From assembly GCA_046330955.1 (NCBI GenBank), contig JAXLRT010000006.1, positions 135,766 to 199,765 on the forward strand: DNA of 64,000 nt. The letters are read 5' to 3'. The notes under the pieces are model-generated. The model had not been told where the DNA came from. It did no database searches and was given only the letters and a program-made list of their open reading frames with translations. Each line of letters opens with the position of its first letter. Position 1 is the stretch's first letter. Made by a program: the position numbers and the translations under genes. Positions 45,347 through 54,572 of the stretch are shown piece by piece. This DNA comes from JADJPO01 sp046330955 (lineage in GTDB: Bacteria > Actinomycetota > Actinomycetes > Actinomycetales > Kineosporiaceae).

Positions 45347-45850
45347 TCAGGCCTTCTCGGCCAGCCAGGCCCGTCCGGTGCGCTCCTCGACCCGGATCGC
45401 CCCCTGGATGGCGGGCTCGGCGGCCTTCTCGATCTTGCTGCCGATCAGCGGCACCGAGGCCTTCAGATCACCCTCGACGCGGTGCACCACGTCGGCGCCG
45501 TCGCGCCCGAGCCACAGCGTGCCGGTCAGCCGCACCGGGGCACCGAGGATCTCGACCACCACCTCACCGGTCCGCGCGCCGTCCGGACCCTCGGGCTGCC
45601 AGTCGTCGTGCTCGCTCACCCGCACGGTGCCGCCGACGAACCGGCGCACGAACTCGGGAACCGAGTCGCTCGGCAGGGTGCGATCCGTACTGATCCGGGC
45701 ACCGCCGTCCTCATAGGTCGCCACATCGACCTCGTAGGCCAGTGACCCGGTGGCGGCACACTTGCGCTCCTGGAAGGCCCGGTCCGTGAGCATGGCGAAC
45801 ACGGCGGCCGGGTCGCTGTCCGGGTAGCGGATCTCGGCTGTCAGACGCAT
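45347..45850 (-). CDS. DUF2505 protein (SRPBCC-like)
   Basis: This 167-residue protein of the actinobacterial DUF2505 family is predicted to have a START/SRPBCC-like ligand-binding fold: MRLTAEIRYPDSDPAAVFAMLTDRAFQERKC at the start and GSKIEKAAEPAIQGAIRVEERTGRAWL at the end. Lipid or hydrophobic ligand binding is possible. The ATG is set by TAGAGT exactly 7 nt upstream, a predicted leaderless start; a longer frame is rejected. Confidence 0.85.
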   Translation of the reverse strand: MRLTAEIRYPDSDPAAVFAMLTDRAFQERKCAATGSLAYEVDVATYEDGGARISTDRTLPSDSVPEFVRRFVGGTVRVSEHDDWQPEGPDGARTGEVVVEILGAPVRLTGTLWLGRDGADVVHRVEGDLKASVPLIGSKIEKAAEPAIQGAIRVEERTGRAWLAEKA

Positions 45851-45857
45851 GGTCGCG

Positions 45858-45863
45858 ACTCTA
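45858..45863 (-). promoter_or_regulatory. -10 element TAGAGT for the DUF2505 gene
   Basis: On the minus strand TAGAGT ends 7 nt before the ATG, without a ribosome-binding site. The same hexamer is used in the other direction for the glutamate dehydrogenase gene 47 bp away. Confidence 0.5.
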
Positions 45864-45909
45864 TAGCCGACGCTCACCAACCTTGGTTCGCTTGCCGAGG
45901 ACTGATGGG

Positions 45910-45915
45910 TAGAGT
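45910..45915 (+). promoter_or_regulatory. -10 element TAGAGT for the glutamate dehydrogenase operon
   Basis: TAGAGT lies 46 bp before the ATG of the large dehydrogenase gene, which has GGAGG seven bases upstream. A short 5' leader of about 40 nt is predicted. Confidence 0.45.
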
Positions 45916-45961
45916 CGGCGCTGGCCGGGGGCAACGGTGCCCTCACCATGGAGGCGGAAGC

Positions 45962-48900
45962 ATGACGGCCCACGCGGTGGCGCTGCAGGAGAACGAGCGG
46001 GCATCGATCATCGAGCGGTCGGTCGAGGCCGCCGAGCGGCAGGGAGCCCGAGAGTCGCAGCACGACCTGGTCACCTTCCTGACGCGGTACTACCGCTACA
46101 TGCCGGTCGAGGAGATGCGCTCGCGCGAACCGGTCGATCTCGCCGGCGCCGCACTCTCACATCGCCAAGCTGCCGCCACCCGGCCGCAGGGCACGGCGAT
46201 CGTGCGCACCTTCACCCCGACCGTCGAGCAGCACGGCTGGTCGGCCGGGCACACGGTGATCGAGATCATCACCGACGACATGCCGTTCCTGGTCGACTCG
46301 GTGATCAGCGAGCTCAACCGGCTCGGCTGTGGCATCCACCTGATCGTGCACCCGCAGCTCGTGGTGCGCCGGACGGTGACCGGCGAGCTGCTCGAGGTGC
46401 TCGACCTGGGGCCCGGGGACTGGCACGGCGGTGACCATCCCCACGACAGCCTGGTCGAGTCCTGGACCCACGTCGAGATCGACCGGCAGACCCTGCCCTC
46501 GCGCCAGGAGGAGATCACCCGCGAACTGCGCCGGGTGCTCGAGGACGTCCGGGTGGCGGTCGAGGACTGGCCGATGATGATGACCCGGGTCAGCGAGATC
46601 ATCAGCGATCTGGCCGTCAACCCGCCGGTGGGGATCGATCAGAAGGAGGTGGCCGAGGCCCGCACCCTGCTCGCGTGGCTCGCCGAGGGCAACTTCACCT
46701 TCCTCGGCTACCGCGAGTACCGCCTGGCCGACGCCCACGAGGGGCAGGACGACGTGCTGGTCGCCGAGACCGGAACGGGCCTGGGCATCCTGCGCCACGA
46801 CGCCACCACCAGCTCGGGGTACGACCGGTTGAGTTCGGCGGCCCGGGCTCGCGCTCGCGAGAAGAACCTGCTGGTGGTCACCAAGGCCAACTCCCGGGCC
46901 ACCGTGCACCGCTCGGTGTACCTGGACTACATCGGCGTGAAGACCTTCGACGCCACCGGCGAGGTGGTGGGCGAGCGTCGCTTCCTCGGGCTGTTCGCCT
47001 CGAGTGCCTACACCGACAGCGTCCGGCGCATCCCGCTGGTCAACCGCAAGGTGGCCGAGGTGCTCGACCGGTCGGGCTTCGCGGAGGAGACCCACTCCGG
47101 CAAGGACCTGTTGCAGATCCTCGAGACCTACCCGCGCGACGAGCTGTTCGACATCTCGGTCGACGACCTGGCCACCATCTCGCGGGCCGTGATGGACATG
47201 CAGCAGCGCCGGCGGACCCGGCTGTTCCTGCGCAAGGACGTCTACGGCCGCTACATCTCCTGCCTGGTCTACCTGCCCCGCGACCGCTACACCACCAAGG
47301 TCCGGCTCAAGATCGCCGACGTGCTGACCACGACCTTCCAGGCCAGCTCGGTCGACTTCACCGCCCGGGTGAGTGAGTCGGCGCTGGCCCGGCTGCACTT
47401 CGTCGTCCGGGTCGATCCCGGCGTGGTGCTGCCGGACGTCGATGCCGTCGACCTCGAGGCCAAGCTGGTCGAGGCCACCCGCGCCTGGGACGAGGACTTC
47501 GCCGACGCCCTGCAGTCCGAGACCGGCGAGGAGGAGGCCGCCAAGCTGCAGCGCGCCTGGAGCCAGGCCTTCCCCGAGGCCTACAAGGAGGACTTCGACG
47601 CCCGGGTCGCCGTCAGTGACCTGCGCCGGCTGGAGCAGTTGACCGCCCAGGCGAGCGCCGCGCCGGACGTCGAGGCCGCCCGCGGGCGCGCACTGTCGAT
47701 GAACCTCTACCAGCCGGTGGGCTGCGCCGGCGACGAGCGCCGGTTCAAGCTCTACCGGTTGGCTCCGTTGTCGCTGACCGAGGTGCTGCCCTACCTGTCG
47801 AACCTCGGGGTCGAGGTGGTCGACGAGCGGCCGTATGCGCTCGAGATGTCCGGTCACGAGCAGCGGGGGTACGTCTACGACTTCGGGCTGCGCTACGGCG
47901 GGGCTGTCCCCGACCCGGCGATCTCCCGCGATCTGTTCTGCGAGGCCTTCACGGCGGCCTGGGCCGGGCGCGCCGAGAGCGACGGCTTCGACCGCCTGGT
48001 GTTGTTGGCCGGCCTGGGCTGGCGGGCCGTGGTGGTGCTGCGGGCCTACGCCAAGTACCTGCGCCAGACCGGGACGACGTTCAGCCAGGACTACATCGAG
48101 CGGTGCCTGCGGGTGAACGTGCCGATCACGGTCACCCTGGTCGAGTTGTTCCGGGCGCGGTTCGATCCCGACGCCTACCCCGAGGACGCCGCCGGCCACG
48201 CGGCCCGGCTCGCCGAGGGCGACCGGCTGACCGCCAAGCTCACCGCCCTGCTGGACGGCGTGGCCAGCCTGGACCACGACCGCATCCTGCGCGCCATGCT
48301 CGGTCTGATCCGGGCCACGTTGCGCACCAACGCGTATCAGCACGACGCCGACGGTGGGTTCAAGGACTACGTCTCGTTCAAGTTCGACCCGAGCGCGGTG
48401 CCCGACCTGCCCGCGCCGCGGCCGGCCTACGAGATCTTCGTCTACTCCCCGAAGGTCGAGGGGGTGCACCTGCGCTTCGGCAAGGTCGCCCGGGGCGGCC
48501 TGCGCTGGAGCGACCGGCCGGAGGACTTCCGCACCGAGATCCTCGGCCTGGTCAAGGCCCAGACGGTGAAGAACGCCGTGATCGTGCCGACCGGCGCCAA
48601 GGGTGGCTTCGTCGGCAAGCAGTTGCCGGACGCCGCCGTCGACCGTGAGGCGTGGCTGGCGGCGGGCATCGACTGCTACCGCACCTTCATCAGCGGGCTG
48701 CTCGACCTGACCGACAACCTGGCCGACGGCGGGGTCGTGCCGCCGCTGCGCGTCGTCCGGCACGACGGGGACGACACCTACCTGGTGGTCGCCGCGGACA
48801 AGGGGACGGCGACGTTCTCCGACATCGCCAACGGCCTGGCCGCCGAGTACGGGTTCTGGCTGGGCGACGCCTTCGCCTCGGGCGGCTCGGTGGGCTACGA

Positions 48901-50905
48901 CCACAAGGCGATGGGCATCACCGCCAAGGGCGCCTGGGAGAGCGTCAAGCGGCACTTCCGCGAGATGGGCCGCGACGTGCAGCGCGAGGAGTTCACCGTC
49001 GTCGGCATCGGCGACATGAGCGGTGACGTCTTCGGCAACGGGATGTTGCTCTCGCCGTGCATCCGCCTGGTGGCCGCCTTCGACCACCGGCACGTGTTCC
49101 TCGACCCCGACCCGGACGCCGCCACCTCCTTCGCCGAGCGCACCCGGATGTTCGCCCTGCCGCGCTCGTCCTGGGCGGACTACGACGCCTCGCTGATCTC
49201 CGCCGGGGGCGGGGTCTACCCGCGCAGTGCCAAGTCGATCGCGATCACCCCCCAGGTGGCCGAGCGGCTCGGGCTGCCGGAGGGCGTGGAGTCGATGACG
49301 CCCGCGGCGCTGATCACCGCGATCCTCGAGGCGCCGGTCGACCTGCTCTGGAACGGCGGCATCGGGACCTACGTCAAGGCCGCCACCCAGACCCACAGCG
49401 AGGTCGGCGACAAGGCCAACGACGCCATCCGGGTCAACGGTGCTCAGCTGCGGTGCCGGGTGGTGGGCGAGGGCGGCAACCTCGGCCTGACTCAGCTCGG
49501 CCGGGTCGAGGCCGCCCGGCACGGGGTGCGGATCAACACCGATGCGATCGACAACTCGGCCGGGGTGGACTGCTCCGACCACGAGGTCAACATCAAGATC
49601 CTGCTCGATCGCATCGTGGCCGCCGGTGACCTCACCGGCAAGCAGCGCAACCAGCTGCTGGCCGAGATGACCGACGACGTCGGTCGCATGGTGCTGCGCG
49701 ACAACTACGAGCAGAACGTCCTGCTGGGCAACGCCCGCAAGCAGTCCCACGGCATGCTCTCGGTGCATCAGCGGTTCATGCGCTCGCTCGAGACGCGCGG
49801 CCTGCTCGACCGAGAGCTCGAGTTCCTGCCGGACGACGCGGAGCTGTCCGTGCGGGCCGACAGCGGGGTGGGCCTGACCTCACCGGAGTTCTCGGTCCTG
49901 GTGGCCTACGCCAAGATCACCCTGACCGAGGACCTGATGGCCTCGGACCTGCTCGACGACCCGTGGTTCGAGGGCACCCTGCGCGACTACTTCCCGGCGC
50001 AACTGGTCTCGCGGTACGCCGCGAACCTGGCCGATCACCCGCTGCGGCGGGAACTCATCACCACGTGCCTGGTCAACGAGATGGTCAACCGGGGCGGCAT
50101 CACGTTCGCGTTCCGGGCCGAGGAGGAGACCGGCGCCGCCCCGCAACAGGTGGCCCGCGCCTACACCGTCTGCCGGGAGGTCTTCGGGCTGCGCGACTTC
50201 GTGGCCTCGGTGGAGGCGCTCGACAACCAGGTCTCGACCGAGGCCCAGACCGCGCTCTACCTGGCGTTCCGGCGATTGCTCGACCGCGCCGTCCGGTGGT
50301 TCCTGCAGACCCGGCCGGGCACGATCGACGTCGGTGCCGAGATCGCCCGATTCGGACCCGTCGTCGCCGAGCTGGGGGAACGGATGCCCGAGCTGGCCGT
50401 GGGGTCGGAGGCCGAACAGCTGCAGGCGGACGCCGCCGAGTTCGTGCGGATGGGGATCCCGCAGGACCTCGCGATGCAGGGCGCCGCGCTGCTGAACGAG
50501 TTCCAGCTGCTGGACATCACCGAGATCTCGACCCAGGTCGATGCCACGCCGGCCGAGGTGGCGCCGGTCTACACCGCGCTGTCCGACCGCTACGCCGTGG
50601 ACGCCATGCTCACCCGGATCAGCCAACTGCCCCGGGGGGACCGCTGGCAGGCCCTGGCCCGGGCGGCCCTGCGCTACGACCTGTACGCGGCCCTCGAGTC
50701 GCTGACGGTCGCGGTGCTCACCGCCTCGCCGAACGCCCCGATGCCCCCGCAAGAGCGGATCGCGGCCTGGGAGCGGGCCAACACGGCCGCGGTCGGGCGC
50801 GCCACGCACACCCTCGAGGAGGTGCGTCGGTTGGAGAAGGGTGACCTGGCATCGTTGTCGGTGGCGTTGCGCACGTTGCGGGGCGTCGTCCGGAGTACCG
50901 GGTGA
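45962..50905 (+). CDS. gdh: NAD-specific glutamate dehydrogenase, large (about 180 kDa) type
   Basis: This 1647-residue enzyme of the GDH180 class interconverts glutamate and 2-oxoglutarate plus ammonia with NAD. The N-terminal third carries ACT-like regulatory domains, the catalytic core has VARGGLRWSDRPEDFRTE, KNAVIVPTGAKGGFVGKQ and GIGDMSGDVFGNGMLLS near residues 840-1020, and a long helical C-terminal region follows. ATG with GGAGG upstream. It forms an operon with the downstream histidine kinase (4-bp overlap). In mycobacteria this enzyme type is controlled by GarA; no garA gene is seen here. Confidence 0.96.
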   Translation: MTAHAVALQENERASIIERSVEAAERQGARESQHDLVTFLTRYYRYMPVEEMRSREPVDLAGAALSHRQAAATRPQGTAIVRTFTPTVEQHGWSAGHTVIEIITDDMPFLVDSVISELNRLGCGIHLIVHPQLVVRRTVTGELLEVLDLGPGDWHGGDHPHDSLVESWTHVEIDRQTLPSRQEEITRELRRVLEDVRVAVEDWPMMMTRVSEIISDLAVNPPVGIDQKEVAEARTLLAWLAEGNFTFLGYREYRLADAHEGQDDVLVAETGTGLGILRHDATTSSGYDRLSSAARARAREKNLLVVTKANSRATVHRSVYLDYIGVKTFDATGEVVGERRFLGLFASSAYTDSVRRIPLVNRKVAEVLDRSGFAEETHSGKDLLQILETYPRDELFDISVDDLATISRAVMDMQQRRRTRLFLRKDVYGRYISCLVYLPRDRYTTKVRLKIADVLTTTFQASSVDFTARVSESALARLHFVVRVDPGVVLPDVDAVDLEAKLVEATRAWDEDFADALQSETGEEEAAKLQRAWSQAFPEAYKEDFDARVAVSDLRRLEQLTAQASAAPDVEAARGRALSMNLYQPVGCAGDERRFKLYRLAPLSLTEVLPYLSNLGVEVVDERPYALEMSGHEQRGYVYDFGLRYGGAVPDPAISRDLFCEAFTAAWAGRAESDGFDRLVLLAGLGWRAVVVLRAYAKYLRQTGTTFSQDYIERCLRVNVPITVTLVELFRARFDPDAYPEDAAGHAARLAEGDRLTAKLTALLDGVASLDHDRILRAMLGLIRATLRTNAYQHDADGGFKDYVSFKFDPSAVPDLPAPRPAYEIFVYSPKVEGVHLRFGKVARGGLRWSDRPEDFRTEILGLVKAQTVKNAVIVPTGAKGGFVGKQLPDAAVDREAWLAAGIDCYRTFISGLLDLTDNLADGGVVPPLRVVRHDGDDTYLVVAADKGTATFSDIANGLAAEYGFWLGDAFASGGSVGYDHKAMGITAKGAWESVKRHFREMGRDVQREEFTVVGIGDMSGDVFGNGMLLSPCIRLVAAFDHRHVFLDPDPDAATSFAERTRMFALPRSSWADYDASLISAGGGVYPRSAKSIAITPQVAERLGLPEGVESMTPAALITAILEAPVDLLWNGGIGTYVKAATQTHSEVGDKANDAIRVNGAQLRCRVVGEGGNLGLTQLGRVEAARHGVRINTDAIDNSAGVDCSDHEVNIKILLDRIVAAGDLTGKQRNQLLAEMTDDVGRMVLRDNYEQNVLLGNARKQSHGMLSVHQRFMRSLETRGLLDRELEFLPDDAELSVRADSGVGLTSPEFSVLVAYAKITLTEDLMASDLLDDPWFEGTLRDYFPAQLVSRYAANLADHPLRRELITTCLVNEMVNRGGITFAFRAEEETGAAPQQVARAYTVCREVFGLRDFVASVEALDNQVSTEAQTALYLAFRRLLDRAVRWFLQTRPGTIDVGAEIARFGPVVAELGERMPELAVGSEAEQLQADAAEFVRMGIPQDLAMQGAALLNEFQLLDITEISTQVDATPAEVAPVYTALSDRYAVDAMLTRISQLPRGDRWQALARAALRYDLYAALESLTVAVLTASPNAPMPPQERIAAWERANTAAVGRATHTLEEVRRLEKGDLASLSVALRTLRGVVRSTG

Positions 50906-52521
50906 GCGAAACGGGGTCGATCGCGGTGCCGACGTTCCAGGAACTGTTGCGCACCACCGGTGATCTGGCCCCGCCGGACGTCGACTGGCTGCACCTGCTG
51001 GTCGGTGACTGGCAACTGCTGTCGGACCTGTCCTTCGCCGACCTGGTGCTGTGGGTACCGATGCAATCCGGCCCGGACGCCGGTAGCTGGCTGGCCGTCG
51101 CCCAGTGCCGGCCGAGCACCGGGCCGACGTCCTTTCACGACGACCGGGTGGGGCGATTGCTCCCGCGCACCGCCAACGCGCTGGTCGAGAACGCCTGGCA
51201 GACCGGGCGTCCGGCGCGCGATCGCGACCCGCAGTGGCTGGACGACGTCCCGGTGCGGCAGGAGGCCGTCCCGGTGGTGGCCCGGGGCCGGCGGCTGGCG
51301 GTGATGTCGCGCCATACCAACCTCGGGTCCTCGCGGACCCCCAGCCGGCTGGAACTGACCTACCTGCAGTGCGCCGACGACCTGGTCCGGATGATCTCGG
51401 CGGGGGACTTCCCGTCGCTCGGCGCCCCGAGCGGGCCGCGGCGTGGGGCGCCCCGGGTGGGCGACGGCCTGATCCGGCTCGACTCCGAGGGCCGGGTCGC
51501 CTACGCCAGCCCGAACGCGGTGTCGGCGCTGCACCGGTTGGGCTACGTCGGCGTGCTGGTCGACCGTTCGCTGGCCGAGGTGGTCACCCCGTTGCTCGAC
51601 AGCACCGGGCCGGTGGACGAGTCACTGCCGCTGGTGCTCTCGGGCCGGGCGCCGTGGCGCAGCGACATCGAGACCCGGGGCGCGGCGTTGTCGATGCGAG
51701 CGATCCCGTTGACCGTCGCGGGGGAGCGGACGGCGGCTCTGGTGCTGGTGCGCGACGTGTCCGAACTGCGTCGTCGCGAGCGCGAACTGGTGAGCAAGGA
51801 CGCCACCATTCGTGAGGTGCACCACCGGGTCAAGAACAACCTGCAGACCGTGGCCGCGTTGCTGCGGTTGCAGGCGCGGCGGCTGTCCTCCCCGGACGGC
51901 AAGGCCGCGCTCACCGAGGCGATGCGCCGGGTGAGCACCATCGCCATGGTGCACGAGACGCTCTCGACCGGTCTGGGCGAGACCGTGGACTTCGACCAGG
52001 TGGTCGACCGCACGGTGGCGCTGGCGGTCGAGTTGGCCGGCGCCGGAGGGGGCGTATCGGTACGGCGCGAGGGCAACTTCGGTGAGTTGGAGGCCGCCAA
52101 CGCGACGCCACTGGCCCTGGTGCTCACCGAGTTGGTCACCAACGCGGTCGAACACGGCCTGGCTCCCGGTGGGGGTGGTCAGGTGCGCATCATCGCGCTG
52201 CGCGAGGGAAGCGCCGTCCGGGCCGTGGTCCGTGACGACGGCTGCGGTCTGCCCGAGGGATTCCGGCCGGGGCAGGACGGTCTGGGAACCCAGATCGTGC
52301 AGGCCCTGGTGGGTGGCGAGATGCGCGGCACCATCACCTGGAACAGCCCCAAGACCGGCGGCACCGAGGTGGTGGTCGATGTCACCGTGGCGAATCGGCC
52401 CATGACGGGGCGGGCCGTCAGCGGCCGGGCGGCGCCTCGAACACCCTCTCGCCCACCGCTCGGCGACCCGGCGCTCGGCGAGGCGTCACGAGATGCGGAA
52501 CGCCCCGGTCTGCGGCCGTGA
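50902..52521 (+). CDS. pdtaS: PdtaS-like sensor histidine kinase
   Basis: This 539-residue soluble kinase has an N-terminal GAF domain (about 10-145), a PAS domain (about 175-290) and a HisKA_2/HATPase pair with phospho-acceptor His in REVHHRVKNNLQTV near residue 308 and ATPase motifs TELVTNAVEHG and DDGCGLPEG. This is the architecture of mycobacterial PdtaS, whose partner PdtaR is an ANTAR RNA-binding antiterminator. No pdtaR gene is in the window. It overlaps the dehydrogenase stop by 4 bp. The last about 45 residues are a Pro/Arg-rich extension. Confidence 0.9.
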   Translation: MSETGSIAVPTFQELLRTTGDLAPPDVDWLHLLVGDWQLLSDLSFADLVLWVPMQSGPDAGSWLAVAQCRPSTGPTSFHDDRVGRLLPRTANALVENAWQTGRPARDRDPQWLDDVPVRQEAVPVVARGRRLAVMSRHTNLGSSRTPSRLELTYLQCADDLVRMISAGDFPSLGAPSGPRRGAPRVGDGLIRLDSEGRVAYASPNAVSALHRLGYVGVLVDRSLAEVVTPLLDSTGPVDESLPLVLSGRAPWRSDIETRGAALSMRAIPLTVAGERTAALVLVRDVSELRRRERELVSKDATIREVHHRVKNNLQTVAALLRLQARRLSSPDGKAALTEAMRRVSTIAMVHETLSTGLGETVDFDQVVDRTVALAVELAGAGGGVSVRREGNFGELEAANATPLALVLTELVTNAVEHGLAPGGGGQVRIIALREGSAVRAVVRDDGCGLPEGFRPGQDGLGTQIVQALVGGEMRGTITWNSPKTGGTEVVVDVTVANRPMTGRAVSGRAAPRTPSRPPLGDPALGEASRDAERPGLRP

Positions 52522-52543
52522 GGCCGAGTCCCGGGGCGTTCCG
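52496..52543. terminator. Strong hairpin at the 3' ends of pdtaS and whiB1
   Basis: Perfect 13-bp arms CGGAACGCCCCGG (52496-52508) and CCGGGGCGTTCCG (52531-52543) enclose a loop that itself contains a CGGCC/GGCCG stem. The hairpin overlaps the pdtaS stop codon and lies about 50 bp past the whiB1 stop on the other strand, so it probably ends transcription from both sides. Confidence 0.75.
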
Positions 52544-52590
52544 GTCGAGTCGGTGTGGTGCAGGATGGACGTCGGTGCGTGGTATGCAGG

Positions 52591-52839
52591 TCACCCTGCG
52601 CGGCGAGCCCGAGCGTTGCGTCGCTTGAGAGCGCGACGCTCGTCCTCGGACAGACCGCCCCACACCCCGGCGTCCTGGCCCGTGTCGAGGGCCCAGCGCA
52701 AGCAGGTGTCGAGCACGTCACAACGACGGCACACCGCCTTTGCTTCTTCGATCTGCAGCAATGCCGGCCCCGTGTTCCCGATCGGGAAGAACAGCTCGGG
52801 GTCCTCATCGAGGCATACTGCGCGATGCCGCCAGTCCAT
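52591..52839 (-). CDS. whiB1: WhiB-family iron-sulfur regulator (WhiB1-like)
   Basis: This 82-residue protein has the four cluster-ligating cysteines Cys9, Cys37, Cys40 and Cys46, the GVWGG turn at 58-62 and a basic C-terminus (RRALKRRNARARRAG) for DNA contact. Sequence and position beside pdtaS match WhiB1, an essential nitric-oxide-sensitive regulator that binds the primary sigma factor in mycobacteria. ATG with AAGGAG upstream. A CRP-type palindrome lies about 175 bp upstream. Confidence 0.93.
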   Translation of the reverse strand: MDWRHRAVCLDEDPELFFPIGNTGPALLQIEEAKAVCRRCDVLDTCLRWALDTGQDAGVWGGLSEDERRALKRRNARARRAG

Positions 52840-53314
52840 GAGGTGGTTCTCTCCTTCGCCCCGAGGGGCACTCGTAGTCGTGTCGGCGACCGGGGGAATT
52901 CCGGACGGAAGGGATCAATCCCTGCCGAGGGTGTGTGTGGGAATCGATGATTCCAGAGAGCAGTGGTGCGTGCCCCTGCTTTCGATAACGCTCAGCCTCA
53001 CACGCTTGTGCCCGGCTTCACAAGGTTTCTGCATGTCAACAGAGTCCTATGAAACCGTTATTGTTACCCAAGGTCACCTGTGTTCGTGTCGCCACTAACA
53101 GTAATAGTCGCTGGTGAGCACGACATCAACCGTTCGGACCATTCGGGACGACGACCAACAGTGACCTTTAACTCACCCCAGGGGTCACCTTCTGTGACCA
53201 CCCCCTACGGACCGGCGCTGGTGACGGTGGGTGCGGGTTCGATGCGTAGAGCATCGGCGATCCAAGAGCGCCCGCCCGGGCCGGTCCGGCCACAGCCCGG
53301 CGTCGAGCGGTGAG
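52840..53314. other. 475-bp regulatory region upstream of whiB1
   Basis: No gene is supported on either strand. The region is relatively AT-rich for this genome and holds a CRP-like palindrome (53005-53024), several GTNACC half-sites (53063, 53073, 53161, 53184, 53194) of which one pair is a direct repeat with 10-bp period, and a GGTCAC/GTGACC hairpin at 53183-53199. A TTGACA box lies on the minus strand near 53037. It looks like a long, multi-input control region for whiB1. Confidence 0.55.
53005..53024. promoter_or_regulatory. CRP/FNR-type palindrome upstream of whiB1
   Basis: CTTGTG-N8-CACAAG is a perfect 20-bp interrupted palindrome with the GTG-N8-CAC core of CRP-family sites. In Mycobacterium tuberculosis the whiB1 promoter is controlled by the cAMP receptor protein, so the same circuit is likely here (inference). 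Confidence 0.55.
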
Positions 53315-53695
53315 ATGCTGAGCCCCATGCTTGCCCGAGTCGTGGCTGTCGCCGTCCTGATCGAAGCGGTGCTCGTGGGCGGTTTCGGGGTCTATCTCGC
53401 GGTGTCGAGCGTCACCAGCCAGGCCACCGAATTGCCGGCCGCCATCGTGATGGCGGTGTTCTTCCTAACCCTGGCGGCCGCTCTGGTGTTCCTGGTGCGC
53501 GGGCTGGTCGCCGGACGCCGCTGGGCCCGATCACCGATCCTGCTCTGGCAGGTACTGCTGGGCGCCGTGGCCGCCGAGGCGTTGAGCATTCACCGGCTCA
53601 TCGAGGTCGGTGTCCTGGTGCTGTGTGTGATCGCCGGGATCGGGGTGCTGGTGATGGCGCGGGACGGCGGCGAGTCCGCGGCGTCCGACCACTGA
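53315..53695 (+). CDS. Small membrane protein of unknown function
   Basis: This 126-residue protein has about four transmembrane helices (about 6-27, 35-56, 68-88 and 92-112) and a short charged C-terminus. No family is recognised with confidence. The start is uncertain: this ATG or one 12 nt later, which has GATGCT 7 nt upstream and could be leaderless. Confidence 0.65.
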   Translation: MLSPMLARVVAVAVLIEAVLVGGFGVYLAVSSVTSQATELPAAIVMAVFFLTLAAALVFLVRGLVAGRRWARSPILLWQVLLGAVAAEALSIHRLIEVGVLVLCVIAGIGVLVMARDGGESAASDH

Positions 53696-53780
53696 CCCAA
53701 CTCTCGGTGATCAGGTCGTCGAGGCACGTGCCCGCGGCCGGACGATCCCGGTCGACCCGGCACGCCTGGACCAGGCACGC

Positions 53781-54572
53781 CTAGGACAGGTCCTGCGGAT
53801 TGAGCGAGCGACGCAGCGTGGCCAGGCTGCGGGCGATCAATCGGGAGACGTGCATCTGCGACAGGCCCACCTCGGCGGCGATCTGGGACTGGGACAGGTT
53901 GCGGACGAACCGCAGCACCAGGATGCGCCGCTCGCGAGGCGGCAGGTTGGCCAGGAGTGGTTGCAGGGTGGCTCGGACCTCGATCGTGTCGTAATCCTCC
54001 TCGACCATCGGCAGCTCGAGTTCGACTCCCTCGGCCGAGGTGGGCATCGGCACCGTCGCGTAGACGCCCGCGGTCTCGAGCGCCTCGAGCACCAGGTCGG
54101 GTTCGATGTCCAGGTGGGTGGCCAGTTCCTGAACCGTCGGCGAGCGACCCAGGCGCTGGGTGAGCACCTCGCGCGCCTCGCTCACCCGGCGGGCCAGGTC
54201 CTGCAGCCGGCGGGGCACGCGCAGCGCCCAGCCGCGATCACGGAAGTGACGTCGGATCTCGCCCAGGATCGTCGGGACGGCGAACGCCGTGAAACTGCCG
54301 CGCTCGGGGTCGAACCGGTCGACGGCGTTCAGCAGACCGATGGTGCCGACCTGCACCAGGTCGTCGTAGGGCTCCCCGCGCCCGGTGAACCGGCGGGCGA
54401 GGTGATGCACCAGCGGCAGGTTCGCCTCGATCGCGGCGTGACGCGCCGCCGGGCGACAGGGGTGGTCGTGCGGCAGGTGAGCCAGCCGCAGCACCGTCTC
54501 CTCGGCCGATCCGGCGGGAGCGCTCGCAACCGCCGGCGTGCCGCCGGCCAGCCGGCTGGAGCGACCCGCCAC
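53781..54572 (-). CDS. sigF: SigB/SigF-family alternative sigma factor
   Basis: This 263-residue sigma factor has region 2 (EPYDDLVQVGTIGLLNAVDRFDPERGSFTAFAVPTILGEIRRHFRD), region 3 and region 4 (LPPRERRILVLRFVRNLSQSQIAAEVGLSQMHVSRLIARSLATLR). This is the general-stress/SigF group of actinobacteria. Its GTG start overlaps the stop of the upstream rsbW gene by one base (TAGTG), so the antagonist and sigma factor are co-translated. The N-terminal about 25 residues are a low-complexity Ala-rich extension. Confidence 0.92.
   Translation of the reverse strand: MAGRSSRLAGGTPAVASAPAGSAEETVLRLAHLPHDHPCRPAARHAAIEANLPLVHHLARRFTGRGEPYDDLVQVGTIGLLNAVDRFDPERGSFTAFAVPTILGEIRRHFRDRGWALRVPRRLQDLARRVSEAREVLTQRLGRSPTVQELATHLDIEPDLVLEALETAGVYATVPMPTSAEGVELELPMVEEDYDTIEVRATLQPLLANLPPRERRILVLRFVRNLSQSQIAAEVGLSQMHVSRLIARSLATLRRSLNPQDLS

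Noticed and set aside
46157..49768. A 1203-residue open frame antisense to the glutamate dehydrogenase gene
   Set aside because: In very GC-rich coding DNA long antisense frames arise by codon bias. The translation is low-complexity, rich in Arg, Gly, His and Gln, and matches no family, while the sense frame is a full GDH.
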